From SAR86 cluster bacterium (GTDB lineage Bacteria; Pseudomonadota; Gammaproteobacteria; Magnimaribacterales; TMED112), in assembly GCA_023703535.1 (NCBI GenBank), contig CP097967.1:160001-224000 (forward strand): a stretch of DNA of 64,000 nt, given 5' to 3'. Each line of letters opens with the position of its first letter. Within the stretch, counting starts at the first letter, position 1. Both the position numbers and the translations under genes were made by a program. Under the pieces are notes generated by a model. That model was given only the letters and a program-made list of their open reading frames with translations. It searched no databases and was not told where the DNA came from. Shown here one piece after another: positions 39,078-47,486 of the stretch.

Positions 39078-39530
39078 ATGTCTTCTTTATTAGAGTCCGT
39101 AATCATAAAAAAGTTTCAAGATTTAAACAAGCTTGAACTTTATAAAATTATGCAGCTTAGAATCGAGGTTTTTGTTGTTGAACAAGATTGTCCTTATCAA
39201 GATTTAGATGGTTTAGATGAGCTCGGCACACACCTTTGGCTAGAGGAAGATAATGAGATTATGAGCTATTTGAGAATTAATCCACCTGAGACGAGGTTTG
39301 ATGAAGTTTCTTTTGGTCGCATAGTGACAAAAAAATCAGTTCGTAAAAAAGGTTTATCAGAAGCAATTATTTTAAAATCCTTAGAAATAGTAGAACAGGA
39401 AAACTTAGGGCCCGTAAGAATTTCTGCACAAAGTTATCTTGAGAACTACTATTCTAAATTTGGTTTTGTAAAATGTAGTGATGAATATCTTGAGGATAAT
39501 ATTCCACATGTGGAGATGCTAAGAAAATGA
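39078..39530 (+). CDS. ElaA-like GNAT family acetyltransferase
   Basis: The 150-residue product resembles E. coli ElaA: LYKIMQLRIEVFVVEQDCPYQDLDGLDELG corresponds to its conserved N-terminal signature (spanning roughly residues 19-48), followed by GNAT motif A FGRIVTKKSVRKKGLSEAII. Substrate is unknown. It overlaps the following nuclease-like gene by 4 bases. Confidence 0.85.
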   Translation: MSSLLESVIIKKFQDLNKLELYKIMQLRIEVFVVEQDCPYQDLDGLDELGTHLWLEEDNEIMSYLRINPPETRFDEVSFGRIVTKKSVRKKGLSEAIILKSLEIVEQENLGPVRISAQSYLENYYSKFGFVKCSDEYLEDNIPHVEMLRK

Positions 39531-40249
39531 TTAAATTAAGTCGTTCAGCAGTAGAACAACACTTGAATTGTCAAAGATGCTTTTACCTCGCTTATAAGCA
39601 CAAAATCAGGCCACCGAGTCTTCCTTTTACCTTAAATAGTGCTGTTGATAATCTTTGTAAAAATGAATTTGATCATTTCAGAGAAAAAGCAGAACCTCAT
39701 CCATTATTTATTGAGCATGGGATAGATGCAGTTCCTTTTGCTCATGAGAGCATGGATGAATGGCGAAGTAACTTTAAAGGTATAAGGCATATAAATGAAG
39801 AGGAAGGTTATAACTTTGGTGGGGCAGTTGATGATATTTGGCAAAAAAGCTCTGGTGAATTAATAGTTGTTGATGTAAAGGCTACTTCAAAAAATGTATT
39901 TGATTGGGAAGACACCTTTTCAAAATGGGAGTACGCAAAGGGATATAAGCGACAATTGGAGATGTACCAATGGCTATTGAGAATGAATGGCTTTGACGTA
40001 GCGAGTGAAGGGTATCTAGTTTATTTTAATGGCAGAAAAAATGAGCCAATGTTTAATCAAAAAATTGAATTTGATCTGCATTTAATAAAATTAGAGTGTG
40101 ATGATTCTTGGGTAGAGGATGCTGTTTTAGATGCTAAGAAAACACTCGAAGGAGATATGCCTAAATCTTCAAATGTTTGTGAGAACTGTAATTATTTGAA
40201 AAAACGCTGGGAAGTTGCTCAAAATGACCCAACTAATCTTTTAGATTAA
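39527..40249 (+). CDS. Stand-alone PD-(D/E)XK nuclease-family protein (RecB/Cas4-like)
   Basis: This 240-residue protein has the start ISxSxxxxxxxCxxxxYLxYK-like LSRSAVEQHLNCQRCFYLAYK and a nuclease core with GGAVDDIWQ, ELIVVDVKATS (Asp...Asp-x-Lys) and a motif QLEMYQWLL. Two cysteine pairs, CQRC near residue 16 and CENC near residue 222, sit at the two ends of the domain and could hold an Fe-S cluster, as in Cas4 and AddB. No cas genes or CRISPR repeats are nearby. It overlaps the elaA-like gene by 4 bases and lies at the edge of the accessory island. Confidence 0.72.
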   Translation: MIKLSRSAVEQHLNCQRCFYLAYKHKIRPPSLPFTLNSAVDNLCKNEFDHFREKAEPHPLFIEHGIDAVPFAHESMDEWRSNFKGIRHINEEEGYNFGGAVDDIWQKSSGELIVVDVKATSKNVFDWEDTFSKWEYAKGYKRQLEMYQWLLRMNGFDVASEGYLVYFNGRKNEPMFNQKIEFDLHLIKLECDDSWVEDAVLDAKKTLEGDMPKSSNVCENCNYLKKRWEVAQNDPTNLLD

Positions 40250-40280
40250 TATTTTTATCTCGTCCTAAACTGTCCATCAG

Positions 40281-41126
40281 TTGCATAAAGTAATAGATGT
40301 GATTGGTAAAAACGGTAAATATTACATACAAAACTTTTTAGGATCAAATCAAGCAAAAATTGTTTCAGAACGGCATCTAAAAGCAGTAAATCTTATCGAA
40401 GATCATATCTGGGACAGATCGACTAGAGCAGAATTAAATTACGAATTTGGAAAGTTTGTAGGAGAACAGACTTTTTTAACTTGGGGTTATTCATTAAGTG
40501 ATTTAACCCTTGCTTCAAAGATTTTCGATCAACAGATAAAAATATCCAAACAAATTAAAACAATACAGGATTTCATGGATTCAAGAATAATGTCGACACT
40601 AAATTATTTTATAAAAGGGGAATATTTAATTTCGGTGTTCTTATTTAAAAAAGATCAATATAAAAAAGATGTTGTACATTTAGAGGTAAGAACGGATCAA
40701 TCAAGTAAAAAACTTTTAACCGCAAAATTGGCTGATGATAGGTTAATTTCTTTTAAACTGTTTTATTTTGGACAACATTATAATTTAACCGGCAGATGTT
40801 TATATTACTGCACTGGAAAAAATAGTGAAATCAGTAAAGTTACTAGATTTAGTATTTTTAGTACACCCAGGAAAATCATGTCAATTACAAAATATATTTC
40901 TGGAAAAAAATCTGCATTATTTGGATTTGATAACGGCAGTTTAAATAAATTCAATTATTATGAAAAAGGTTTAATCAAAGCATCCCTCAAGATATCTAAA
41001 GGTGAGATTATTAAAAGAAAATTATATGAAGCTGGAAAGTTGGTTAAAAATCCCTTTAAACAAGTGGCCTCTGACTTCAAACTTCCTATTAGAGCGCAAA
41101 AAGCTTTAAATACATTCATGCCATAG
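40281..41126 (+). CDS. Protein of unknown function
   Basis: I do not recognise this 281-residue protein. It starts with TTG at 40281 (MHKVIDVIGKNGKYYIQNFL); no ATG lies near. It is rich in Lys, Ile and aromatic residues, has no signal peptide or membrane segments, and contains several strand-like stretches (ISVFLFKKDQ, LISFKLFYFGQHYNLTGRCLYY), suggesting an alpha/beta cytoplasmic protein. Its 3' end overlaps the convergent next gene by 21 bases. It is the first gene of the accessory island. Confidence 0.65.
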   Translation: MHKVIDVIGKNGKYYIQNFLGSNQAKIVSERHLKAVNLIEDHIWDRSTRAELNYEFGKFVGEQTFLTWGYSLSDLTLASKIFDQQIKISKQIKTIQDFMDSRIMSTLNYFIKGEYLISVFLFKKDQYKKDVVHLEVRTDQSSKKLLTAKLADDRLISFKLFYFGQHYNLTGRCLYYCTGKNSEISKVTRFSIFSTPRKIMSITKYISGKKSALFGFDNGSLNKFNYYEKGLIKASLKISKGEIIKRKLYEAGKLVKNPFKQVASDFKLPIRAQKALNTFMP

Positions 41127-41840
41127 ATACCAACTGAATTTTTTTATATCCATAGATGCTGAAAATTTTTCTGCATTAGAAAAATTAATGTCCATTGCAT
41201 TTTTTTGTCTTAGATTTTTCCATAAATTAACATTTTTAAATAAAGCAGAGGGAGAGGACGAGCGAGTATCTGATTTAGATTCATTAACCTCACATAGATG
41301 CTCTACTATTCCAGTTAAGTTTATAGGTTCTTTATCCCAGGTAATTTGATTAAATAACCAATTAGTAAATTTGTGAGCGAAAGTTCCATGCGTCATAAAT
41401 TTGTGCAGTGATTCATTACTAAAATATCTTCTTAAGAAAAATTCTCCCTTAGGATAAAAAACCTCGTCTCCATCCTCTCGCCATTTAGTACGTAAAATAT
41501 CACAGATTAATTTGGCTACATAACCATCTTTATTTTTAAACAAAGGTAAAAGATCTTTCAGCATAAAATTAAAAATCTCTTCGATATCTTTTTCAAAAAA
41601 GATAAAATCATCCACATCACAACATGCAATTATATCTAAAGGAGATAAATAGATGTTTTTCTTTGCATATTCCATTGAGCGTTCAATTATTTCATCAAAT
41701 AATTTTTGTTTTTCTGAAAAAAATGTGAAATCCTCCTGAACATGACAGCAAGTTTTAAAAAAATCGAAATCAAAAGTTATTATTGGTTCATCAAGTTCTG
41801 AGATAAGCTTTTCTGTTAAAAATAATTTTTCTGTATTCAA
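41106..41840 (-). CDS. Unknown protein, last gene of the MoxR-VWA operon
   Basis: The 244-residue product is not recognised. It is rich in Phe, Asp and Glu, soluble by composition, with cysteines at TCCHVQ and IIACCDVDD, and Trp-rich segments near the C-terminus (FSWYLWHECI). It lies 3 bases after the preceding gene in a four-gene operon headed by a MoxR-like ATPase, so it is likely a substrate, cofactor or effector of that ATPase; this is inferred only from position. Confidence 0.65.
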   Translation of the reverse strand: MNTEKLFLTEKLISELDEPIITFDFDFFKTCCHVQEDFTFFSEKQKLFDEIIERSMEYAKKNIYLSPLDIIACCDVDDFIFFEKDIEEIFNFMLKDLLPLFKNKDGYVAKLICDILRTKWREDGDEVFYPKGEFFLRRYFSNESLHKFMTHGTFAHKFTNWLFNQITWDKEPINLTGIVEHLCEVNESKSDTRSSSPSALFKNVNLWKNLRQKNAMDINFSNAEKFSASMDIKKFSWYLWHECI

Positions 41841-41843
41841 TGC

Positions 41844-42965
41844 TTAAAAGGGAATGTCTTCGACTGAATATGAATATGAACTCGAAAATATTGTGTCTCC
41901 AGTCATATCTAGAGTATTTCGAACAGCTTTAACAAATGATGTATTAAATCCTAACTTTTTCAGCTCTTGATTATAATTCGCCATTTCAAAAGGGCTTAAG
42001 CTCTTATGCCCCTCCATGTAAGAGGCATATTTATTCATAACAGGGTGATTAATTAAGTTTATAACAACATTGAAGAAAGTATTAATATGACTGTTCTCTA
42101 TTTGATTTACTACTAAAGTAAGAATTGCTGCTGCACGAGCTCCCTTAGCATTTTTCATATTTAATAGTGCTTTAAAATATTTATTTCCCGCATCATTTTG
42201 AAATGCTCTAGTCCAGGTGCTTTTTTCGTACATTTTTAAATAGGAGGACCTGCTATTTCCACAGTTTTTTAATAACCATTTAGGACTTAATTTTCTTGCG
42301 ATATAAAAATTACTTTGAATATCTTTTATAGTTTGAATTAGAAAGGTTCGTTTTAGAGTTTCGGGCAGACAGTCTATTGTTGATATGTTCCGTATTCTAT
42401 GTAATTTACTGACAATCAGTGAAAAGTTTTTTGGATTATTTAAAATTTTCTTATCAAAAAAACGAATTACATCAATTTGTTCTGATGCTAGCAATTCAAA
42501 ATATTTATTTGAACTTAGTATCTTTTTAGGAGCATTTTTAAGAGCACAACCTCTCTTAGATCTTAAAGCTAATTTTAGTATATCTGGATCTGATTTGAGT
42601 TTATCGGAAAGAAACATATAAATCCTTGAATTTACAAGCATTCCTTTGATAGCCATTCTTTTTGTTTTAAATTTTCCTAAATGTTGTAGTAAATGATTTT
42701 TAAAGAACGGATTTAAAATGCAAAAATCATATAGCTCATCAAAATTAGAGTGATCTATTTTGACATCGTAAGAACCAAAATTTCGACCTAGTGTGTCATT
42801 AATATCAAATATAGTAAAAGATATTTTAGTGCCATTAGGTTTTTGAAATATTTCTTTTTTAGCACTTATCGAAGGAGCCCGTCTATTTTTGTTTCTAATA
42901 AACACATGCAGATTTTTTGAAATTTCTATTTTCCTTTCAACCGAAAGTTCACTCCACTTAATCAT
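41844..42965 (-). CDS. Unknown protein of the MoxR-VWA operon, helical repeats
   Basis: This 373-residue protein is basic and helical. The segment LKSDPDILKLALRSKRGCAL and the following KNAPKKILSSNKYFELL, then KILNNPKNFSLIVSK, vaguely resemble the helical DUF4116 repeat pattern (D-x-x-hhx-hAh...-hhxAPxxh...D). This similarity is weak and unverified. The ATG overlaps the VWA gene stop (ATGA), so it is co-translated with it. It ends SYSVEDIPF. It may be the client or target-recognition subunit of the MoxR-VWA pair. Confidence 0.65.
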   Translation of the reverse strand: MIKWSELSVERKIEISKNLHVFIRNKNRRAPSISAKKEIFQKPNGTKISFTIFDINDTLGRNFGSYDVKIDHSNFDELYDFCILNPFFKNHLLQHLGKFKTKRMAIKGMLVNSRIYMFLSDKLKSDPDILKLALRSKRGCALKNAPKKILSSNKYFELLASEQIDVIRFFDKKILNNPKNFSLIVSKLHRIRNISTIDCLPETLKRTFLIQTIKDIQSNFYIARKLSPKWLLKNCGNSRSSYLKMYEKSTWTRAFQNDAGNKYFKALLNMKNAKGARAAAILTLVVNQIENSHINTFFNVVINLINHPVMNKYASYMEGHKSLSPFEMANYNQELKKLGFNTSFVKAVRNTLDMTGDTIFSSSYSYSVEDIPF

Positions 42966-44089
42966 TTGCTTATCCTAATTGTTTCACCAAAAGGGAATGA
43001 TTCTTTTCCTAACCCATCATGGGTCACAAGCCAGAGGGTTGGCAGCGAGGAATTTTTAGGAAAGCTTCCATAGCCATCTGTAAGATAGACTGCAACTCTG
43101 TTGTCTTCAAAACCTACATTTTTTACTTTTTCAATTTCCTTAAAAAATGGAATAAATGTTGTGCCTCCACGACCTTTAGCAGCAGGAATTTTTGAGTTCT
43201 CATTTAGCTTATAAGGGCCATAAATTTTAGTATCACAATAATATAGATTTACATTCACATGAGGATATGATGAAAGAATCCCTTTAAGTTCACCAAAAAA
43301 TTGTTCAAGCTGTTCATCAGAAACAGAACCACTAGTATCAATGCAAACCTCTGCTGTCACAGATTCACTCATTAGGTATTCTAAATAAAGTTTCCTATGT
43401 ATAAACCTTCGATCAATATCATCAAAATCAGTAGGTGTTTTGCAGACAAATTTCCAAAGATAAGATCGCCAATCAATTTCAGGCTCTGTAACTGCCTCAA
43501 TCTCTTGCTCTATGCCTCCAGGGAAAAAACCTTGCAATTTCTCCTTCGAAATCATGCCTGTGTTTTTTAATAAATTGATTTTATCTTTCCAATAATTAGA
43601 GACATCCTCAGATTCATTTTTCGTTTTTTCATTATTTGCAGATGAGTTAGAAATAATTAGATCTGGCATTTGCAATTTTGGGTATTTCTTAGATTTTTTT
43701 ACTTTTTCATACACATGTTCAACAGACTTCCCCTTAAAATTTGCATCAACAATACCGCCGTCTGGCAATTTAAATTTTGTATTTGAAAGAATTAGGTCAT
43801 TAACAACGATATCTGCAGCAACATTCCAATAATGCTGATCTCTTCCTCCCATTCGAGGTATATGGAGAAGAGCCATATGGAGCACTTCATGTAAAAGGAG
43901 ACCATTTTGTTGTGATGAAGTTAAGCTCAAAAAAAAGTCCTTATTGACAAAGACTTTTTTCCCATCTGTTGCTGCAGTATCTATTTTTTTAGATTCTATA
44001 AATTCAGAAAAAAGCATAAGGGCTCCAAAAAATTCATTAGATTCTTTAATTTGAATCACTGCTTTTGAAACGCTATCCGCAAAATTCAT
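42962..44089 (-). CDS. VWA-domain protein with zincin-like HExxH motif (DUF2201 type)
   Basis: From the ATG at 44089 (MNFADSVSKAV) the protein has 375 residues. An N-terminal metallopeptidase-like domain carries LLLHEVLHMALLH (HExxH at residues 67-71) followed by WNVAADIVVNDLIL, and a C-terminal von Willebrand A domain has the MIDAS motif DTSGS at 251-255. This architecture is that of DUF2201_N plus VWA-like proteins, which are typically paired with MoxR-like AAA+ ATPases. The start overlaps the MoxR stop by one base (TAATG); a longer frame starting inside the MoxR gene was rejected. Confidence 0.85.
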   Translation of the reverse strand: MNFADSVSKAVIQIKESNEFFGALMLFSEFIESKKIDTAATDGKKVFVNKDFFLSLTSSQQNGLLLHEVLHMALLHIPRMGGRDQHYWNVAADIVVNDLILSNTKFKLPDGGIVDANFKGKSVEHVYEKVKKSKKYPKLQMPDLIISNSSANNEKTKNESEDVSNYWKDKINLLKNTGMISKEKLQGFFPGGIEQEIEAVTEPEIDWRSYLWKFVCKTPTDFDDIDRRFIHRKLYLEYLMSESVTAEVCIDTSGSVSDEQLEQFFGELKGILSSYPHVNVNLYYCDTKIYGPYKLNENSKIPAAKGRGGTTFIPFFKEIEKVKNVGFEDNRVAVYLTDGYGSFPKNSSLPTLWLVTHDGLGKESFPFGETIRISK

Positions 44090-45096
44090 TATGCTGCCAG
44101 TAGTTTTGATATTTCTTTTGAACAATTAAGCAAATCACTATCAGAGCTTAAAACATCAATCAAATCGTTTTGTTTATTTTTCTCTTTGAGAATTGTGAAG
44201 ATATCAATGGTTGTTTGATTTAACCATTCATTTGTACCCTTTTTTGCTAGATATAGAAGCGCATTTTTAATCTGTGCTTTATCTTTTGATCTTAACGCTA
44301 AAGCACAACATAGCGCATATTTTGCAGATAGATCTTTGGGAAAATCCGGCTTACCTCTACCATCCAAAATAATATCGATATTTGGTAATGTTTTATATAT
44401 TGAACAGAAACTTCTAAATTCTGAGGCAGCTGCTGTTCCAACAGCAGGATCTATATCCAACTTTGCTTTCAATAAATTATCACACTTCACCCATTGTCTT
44501 GGAGAAGGCCAGGCTGGTGAATTTCTATCAATTTTGTGAAGTAAATTAGGTCTAAAGTTAAGAAAAGATATAATTCTGTCATCAACTTCATTTTTAATTG
44601 CATAATTTTTAAATTCATCTAGACCTGTAGTTATTTCAAGATGAAAAAACCTATTAGATAATGGAGCAGGCATATCAAACACAGCTGCATGATCTTCTTT
44701 TCTATTACCTGCAGACCAAATAAACCAATTATCAGGGACTTTATAACTACCTACCTGTCTATCTAAAATCAGCTGTTGAGCTATCCCTTGAATTGCTGGT
44801 GGTGCCATATTTAATTCATCAAAAAATAAAATACCAGCGCCATCTTGAGGTAAGAATTCTGGTGGACACCAATAAGATATTCCATCTCTAGGTTCCGGTA
44901 AACCTCTAATATCAGTTGGTGCTAATTGACTGAGCCTTACATCAATAAAACGTAAGTTATTTTTTTGTGCGACACTTGAAACTACTGAAGATTTTCCAAT
45001 GCCTGGGGCACCCCAAATCATTATTGAATCCATTACTTTTGCCGTAGTAATTTTATTTAAGTATTCTTCAAGTTTTTTAATCGATAGTTTTTTCAT
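44089..45096 (-). CDS. MoxR-like AAA+ ATPase
   Basis: The 335-residue protein has Walker A GAPGIGKSS at residues 29-37, Walker B GILFFDELNMAPP near 88-100, and FIWSAGNRKEDHAAVFDMP with sensor-1 Asn, all typical of the MoxR/AAA_5 clade. Such ATPases remodel partner proteins through the MIDAS of a VWA protein, here encoded immediately downstream. The operon starts 70 bases from the divergent WYL regulator gene, and a 13-bp box shared with the restriction-like operon lies 51 bases upstream of its ATG. The gene has a good ribosome-binding site (AGGAG). Confidence 0.9.
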   Translation of the reverse strand: MKKLSIKKLEEYLNKITTAKVMDSIMIWGAPGIGKSSVVSSVAQKNNLRFIDVRLSQLAPTDIRGLPEPRDGISYWCPPEFLPQDGAGILFFDELNMAPPAIQGIAQQLILDRQVGSYKVPDNWFIWSAGNRKEDHAAVFDMPAPLSNRFFHLEITTGLDEFKNYAIKNEVDDRIISFLNFRPNLLHKIDRNSPAWPSPRQWVKCDNLLKAKLDIDPAVGTAAASEFRSFCSIYKTLPNIDIILDGRGKPDFPKDLSAKYALCCALALRSKDKAQIKNALLYLAKKGTNEWLNQTTIDIFTILKEKNKQNDLIDVLSSDSDLLNCSKEISKLLAA

Positions 45097-45147
45097 AAAT
45101 ACTCCTATATATTTATATTGATAAGTGAAATTATGAGTTAAGGGGAA

Positions 45148-45160
45148 GACACTTTAAGTC
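45148..45160. promoter_or_regulatory. Putative WYL operator, left copy
   Basis: GACACTTTAAGTC lies in the 70-base divergent region between the MoxR operon and the WYL regulator gene, 6 bases before the WYL ATG and 51 bases before the MoxR ATG. Its core ACTT-T-AAGT is an inverted repeat. Read toward MoxR it gives TTTGACTTAAAGTGTC, so it overlaps a possible TTGACT -35 element. An exact copy in opposite orientation is at 55099-55111. Binding by the WYL protein is inferred. Confidence 0.55.
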
Positions 45161-45166
45161 AAAGCT

Positions 45167-46165
45167 ATGGCAAAATCAGAATCTAAAGGAGCAATAGACA
45201 GAGGCATGTTGTTGTTAAACCTGCTTGATCCTATTCAAAGAACAAGAAAAGAAATTCACGGGATGTTAATTGAGAGGGGATATGACATAAGTGAAAAATC
45301 AGTTGAAAGAGATCTAAATAGACTTGCAGATTTATTTCCTAGGCATGTTTCTTATATTAAAAAATTCCCTCCTTTCGGCTACAGACTAAGGGAGTCTGCA
45401 AAAATGAGCTTTATGAAGCCAGAAGAGGCAATTTCAGTCTTAACTGCCTACGAATACCTAGATCCTCTTATTCCAAAACTCGCACAGGGTTTAGACCTTT
45501 ATATAAAAGAAGCAGAGAATGTCCTCGAACATAATTTCTCATCAAACTATAAAAATTGGAAGCAAAAAATATCAATAAAAAATGAAGGGTTTCAATTAAA
45601 ACCAAAACTTATTAAAAGAAGTGTTTTACAAAATATTCATGCAGCAATACTTTTGGGAAAAAGTATCTCATGCACCTATCATGCTAGAGCAACTCTTAAG
45701 GATAAAAAATTCAGTGAAATCTTTCCAATAGGCCTTGTTCATTGCGGCCGATTAATATACTTAATTGGCTCCCATGATCGGGCAGCTAAAAAAAGATTTG
45801 GTTGGCCTCTACATAGATTTAAGTCAATAAACGTTAATGATGAAATAAATCCATTAAAAGACGAGAGTGTAAATAAACATATCAAAGATGGAATGCTTGG
45901 GTTCTTACTTTCGAATATTGAGAAAAAAGTTGTTTTAAAATTTCAAAAAAATGCTGGGTATATATTCACAGAAACAAAAACCTCAAATAAAATGCGGCTC
46001 ACAGAAACAAGTGATTCAATAATAATTGAAGACAAACTTCCAGATACCTCTGAGCTAGAAAACTGGATTCTTGCCTTTGGTGAAAAAGTAGAAGTTATAG
46101 AGCCTCAGGAATTAAGAATAAAAATTAAACAAAGATTGGAGTCCTCTCTTGAAAAATATAAATAA
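45167..46165 (+). CDS. WYL-domain transcriptional regulator
   Basis: The 332-residue protein has an N-terminal winged helix (about 1-75, SEKSVERDLNRLADLFP as the recognition region), a WYL domain (about 145-235, with the signature reduced to IYLIGSHDRAAKKRFGWPLHRF) and a C-terminal WCX-like domain. WYL regulators of this build (BrxR/CapW-like) repress phage-defence operons. It is divergent from the MoxR operon and co-directional with the small TerB-like gene and the cytosine methyltransferase gene. A 13-bp candidate operator sits directly before its start codon, suggesting autorepression. Confidence 0.88.
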   Translation: MAKSESKGAIDRGMLLLNLLDPIQRTRKEIHGMLIERGYDISEKSVERDLNRLADLFPRHVSYIKKFPPFGYRLRESAKMSFMKPEEAISVLTAYEYLDPLIPKLAQGLDLYIKEAENVLEHNFSSNYKNWKQKISIKNEGFQLKPKLIKRSVLQNIHAAILLGKSISCTYHARATLKDKKFSEIFPIGLVHCGRLIYLIGSHDRAAKKRFGWPLHRFKSINVNDEINPLKDESVNKHIKDGMLGFLLSNIEKKVVLKFQKNAGYIFTETKTSNKMRLTETSDSIIIEDKLPDTSELENWILAFGEKVEVIEPQELRIKIKQRLESSLEKYK

Positions 46166-46550
46166 TATTACTCAAAATTCATATGAAGCAATTGCATTAT
46201 TTGTAGTGTACATTTGTTATCAAGATAGAAAATTATCTGATCAGGAGTTATCTGAATTATTTTTACAATCAGATGTAATGAAAAATTTCTATTTTGAATG
46301 CTATGGTGAAATTTGTGATTTAGATATAGAGGAAGTTACTTTTAGTTTAAAAAACTTTATCGAAATAAAAGAAAATTATTTTGGCAAAAAAACCTCCAAT
46401 GAAGAAGTAAAATTTTTCAATAATATTATTACTGACAATAAACTAAGAGATTTTGCATTATTAATTTCAAAGCTAGCAGCCAGCAAAGATGGACTACATA
46501 AACTTGAGGAAAATAAATGGAATTTTTGGTTTAAGCATTGGTTAAATTAG
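46149..46550 (+). CDS. Small TerB-like helical protein (copy 1)
   Basis: The 133-residue product starts with TTG overlapping the WYL gene by 17 bases. It is helical and acidic; VYICYQDRKLSDQELSELF near the N-terminus and LISKLAASKDGLHKLEENKW near the C-terminus follow the TerB-like pattern of hydrophobic helix, Asp-Gly-x-hydrophobic, and Glu, given in two halves. The same two-part pattern occurs in the protein encoded at 54688-55044. TerB assignment is by pattern only. The methyltransferase gene follows after 21 bases. Confidence 0.65.
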   Translation: MKNINNITQNSYEAIALFVVYICYQDRKLSDQELSELFLQSDVMKNFYFECYGEICDLDIEEVTFSLKNFIEIKENYFGKKTSNEEVKFFNNIITDNKLRDFALLISKLAASKDGLHKLEENKWNFWFKHWLN

Positions 46551-46559
46551 AAAATATGG

Positions 46560-46570
46560 TAACCTGGTTA
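46560..46570. promoter_or_regulatory. Palindrome containing CCTGG before the methyltransferase start
   Basis: TAACCTGGTTA is a perfect inverted repeat around a single central T, ending one base before the ATG of the cytosine-5 methyltransferase gene at 46572. It contains CCTGG, a Dcm-type CCWGG site. It could be an operator or an autoregulatory methylation site; the methyltransferase specificity is unknown, and CCTGG occurs elsewhere in the window. Confidence 0.3.
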
Positions 46571-46571
46571 A

Positions 46572-47486
46572 ATGAAAAAAATATCTTTTATTGACCTTTT
46601 TGCAGGTATTGGCGGGTTTAGATTAGCTCTAGAAAAATTTAATTTTGAGTGTCTCTTTTCTTCAGAAATTGACGAGTCTTGTAGGGAAGTTTACAAAGAA
46701 AATTTCGGATCTACTCCAAAAGGGGATATACGAAAAATATTATCAAAAGATATACCAAAACATAATTTATTAGTTGCAGGATTTCCCTGCCAACCATTTT
46801 CAAGGGGAGGAAAAAATTTAGGTTTCAAGGATGAAAGGGGAAATGTTTTTTTTGAAATTGTAAGAATTTTGAGGGACAAAAAAACTGATTTCTTTCTGCT
46901 TGAAAATGTGAAAGGTTTAAGAGGAGAAAATTTAGATTTAGTAATTAATACTTTAGTTGATCTAGGTTACTTTGTGAGAGTATCGCAATTAAATTCAAAA
47001 GATTTTGGTTTACCTCAAAGCAGAGAAAGAATTTTTATTTTTGGTTCAAGAAAAATTATTAATTTCAATTTTCCTATTAAAACAAAAATTAAGACAAGGA
47101 TTGGAGATATTTTGTTTAAAAGAACTAGCCAAAAATATACTATTTCTGACAAATTATGGTTAAGTCATCAGGCAAGAAAAAAACGAAATAAACAAAGAGG
47201 AGTAGGTTTTGGTTATAGCAAAGTCAGTAGAAATGATGAATATACTAGAACCTTATCGTCTAGATATTATAAAGATGGATCTGAAATTCTAATTGATCAA
47301 AAAAACAAGAATCCTAGAATGCTAACTCCCCGAGAATGTGCAAGACTACAAGGTTTCCCAGAAAGCTTTGAAATTCACAGGAGTAAAAAAGAAGCATATA
47401 AGCAGTTTGGTAATGCAGTTTCTGTTCCTGTCGTAGAGGCTATAGTAAGAGAATTTCTAAAATCTCAAAATATAAAATCTTCTTGA
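46572..47486 (+). CDS. DNA cytosine-5 methyltransferase
   Basis: The 304-residue enzyme has the C5-methyltransferase motifs in order: I IDLFAGIGGFRLAL, IV GFPCQPFS with catalytic Cys73, VI LLENVKGL, VIII QSRERIFIFG, IX LTPRECARLQGFPESF, and X QFGNAVSVPVVEAI. The target-recognition region between VIII and IX is about 110 residues, short. It converges with the AIPR gene, with 22 bases of overlap at the 3' ends. It is the likely self-marking enzyme of the restriction-like operon on the other strand. The recognition site cannot be read from sequence. Confidence 0.95.
   Translation: MKKISFIDLFAGIGGFRLALEKFNFECLFSSEIDESCREVYKENFGSTPKGDIRKILSKDIPKHNLLVAGFPCQPFSRGGKNLGFKDERGNVFFEIVRILRDKKTDFFLLENVKGLRGENLDLVINTLVDLGYFVRVSQLNSKDFGLPQSRERIFIFGSRKIINFNFPIKTKIKTRIGDILFKRTSQKYTISDKLWLSHQARKKRNKQRGVGFGYSKVSRNDEYTRTLSSRYYKDGSEILIDQKNKNPRMLTPRECARLQGFPESFEIHRSKKEAYKQFGNAVSVPVVEAIVREFLKSQNIKSS

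Noticed and set aside
39527-40249. Cas4
   Set aside because: Cas4-like nuclease core, but no cas genes or CRISPR repeats; cysteine layout is two plus two rather than one plus three.
44090-44125. Longer N-terminus of the VWA protein
   Set aside because: It would lie inside the MoxR gene; the internal ATG forms a TAATG junction like others in the window.
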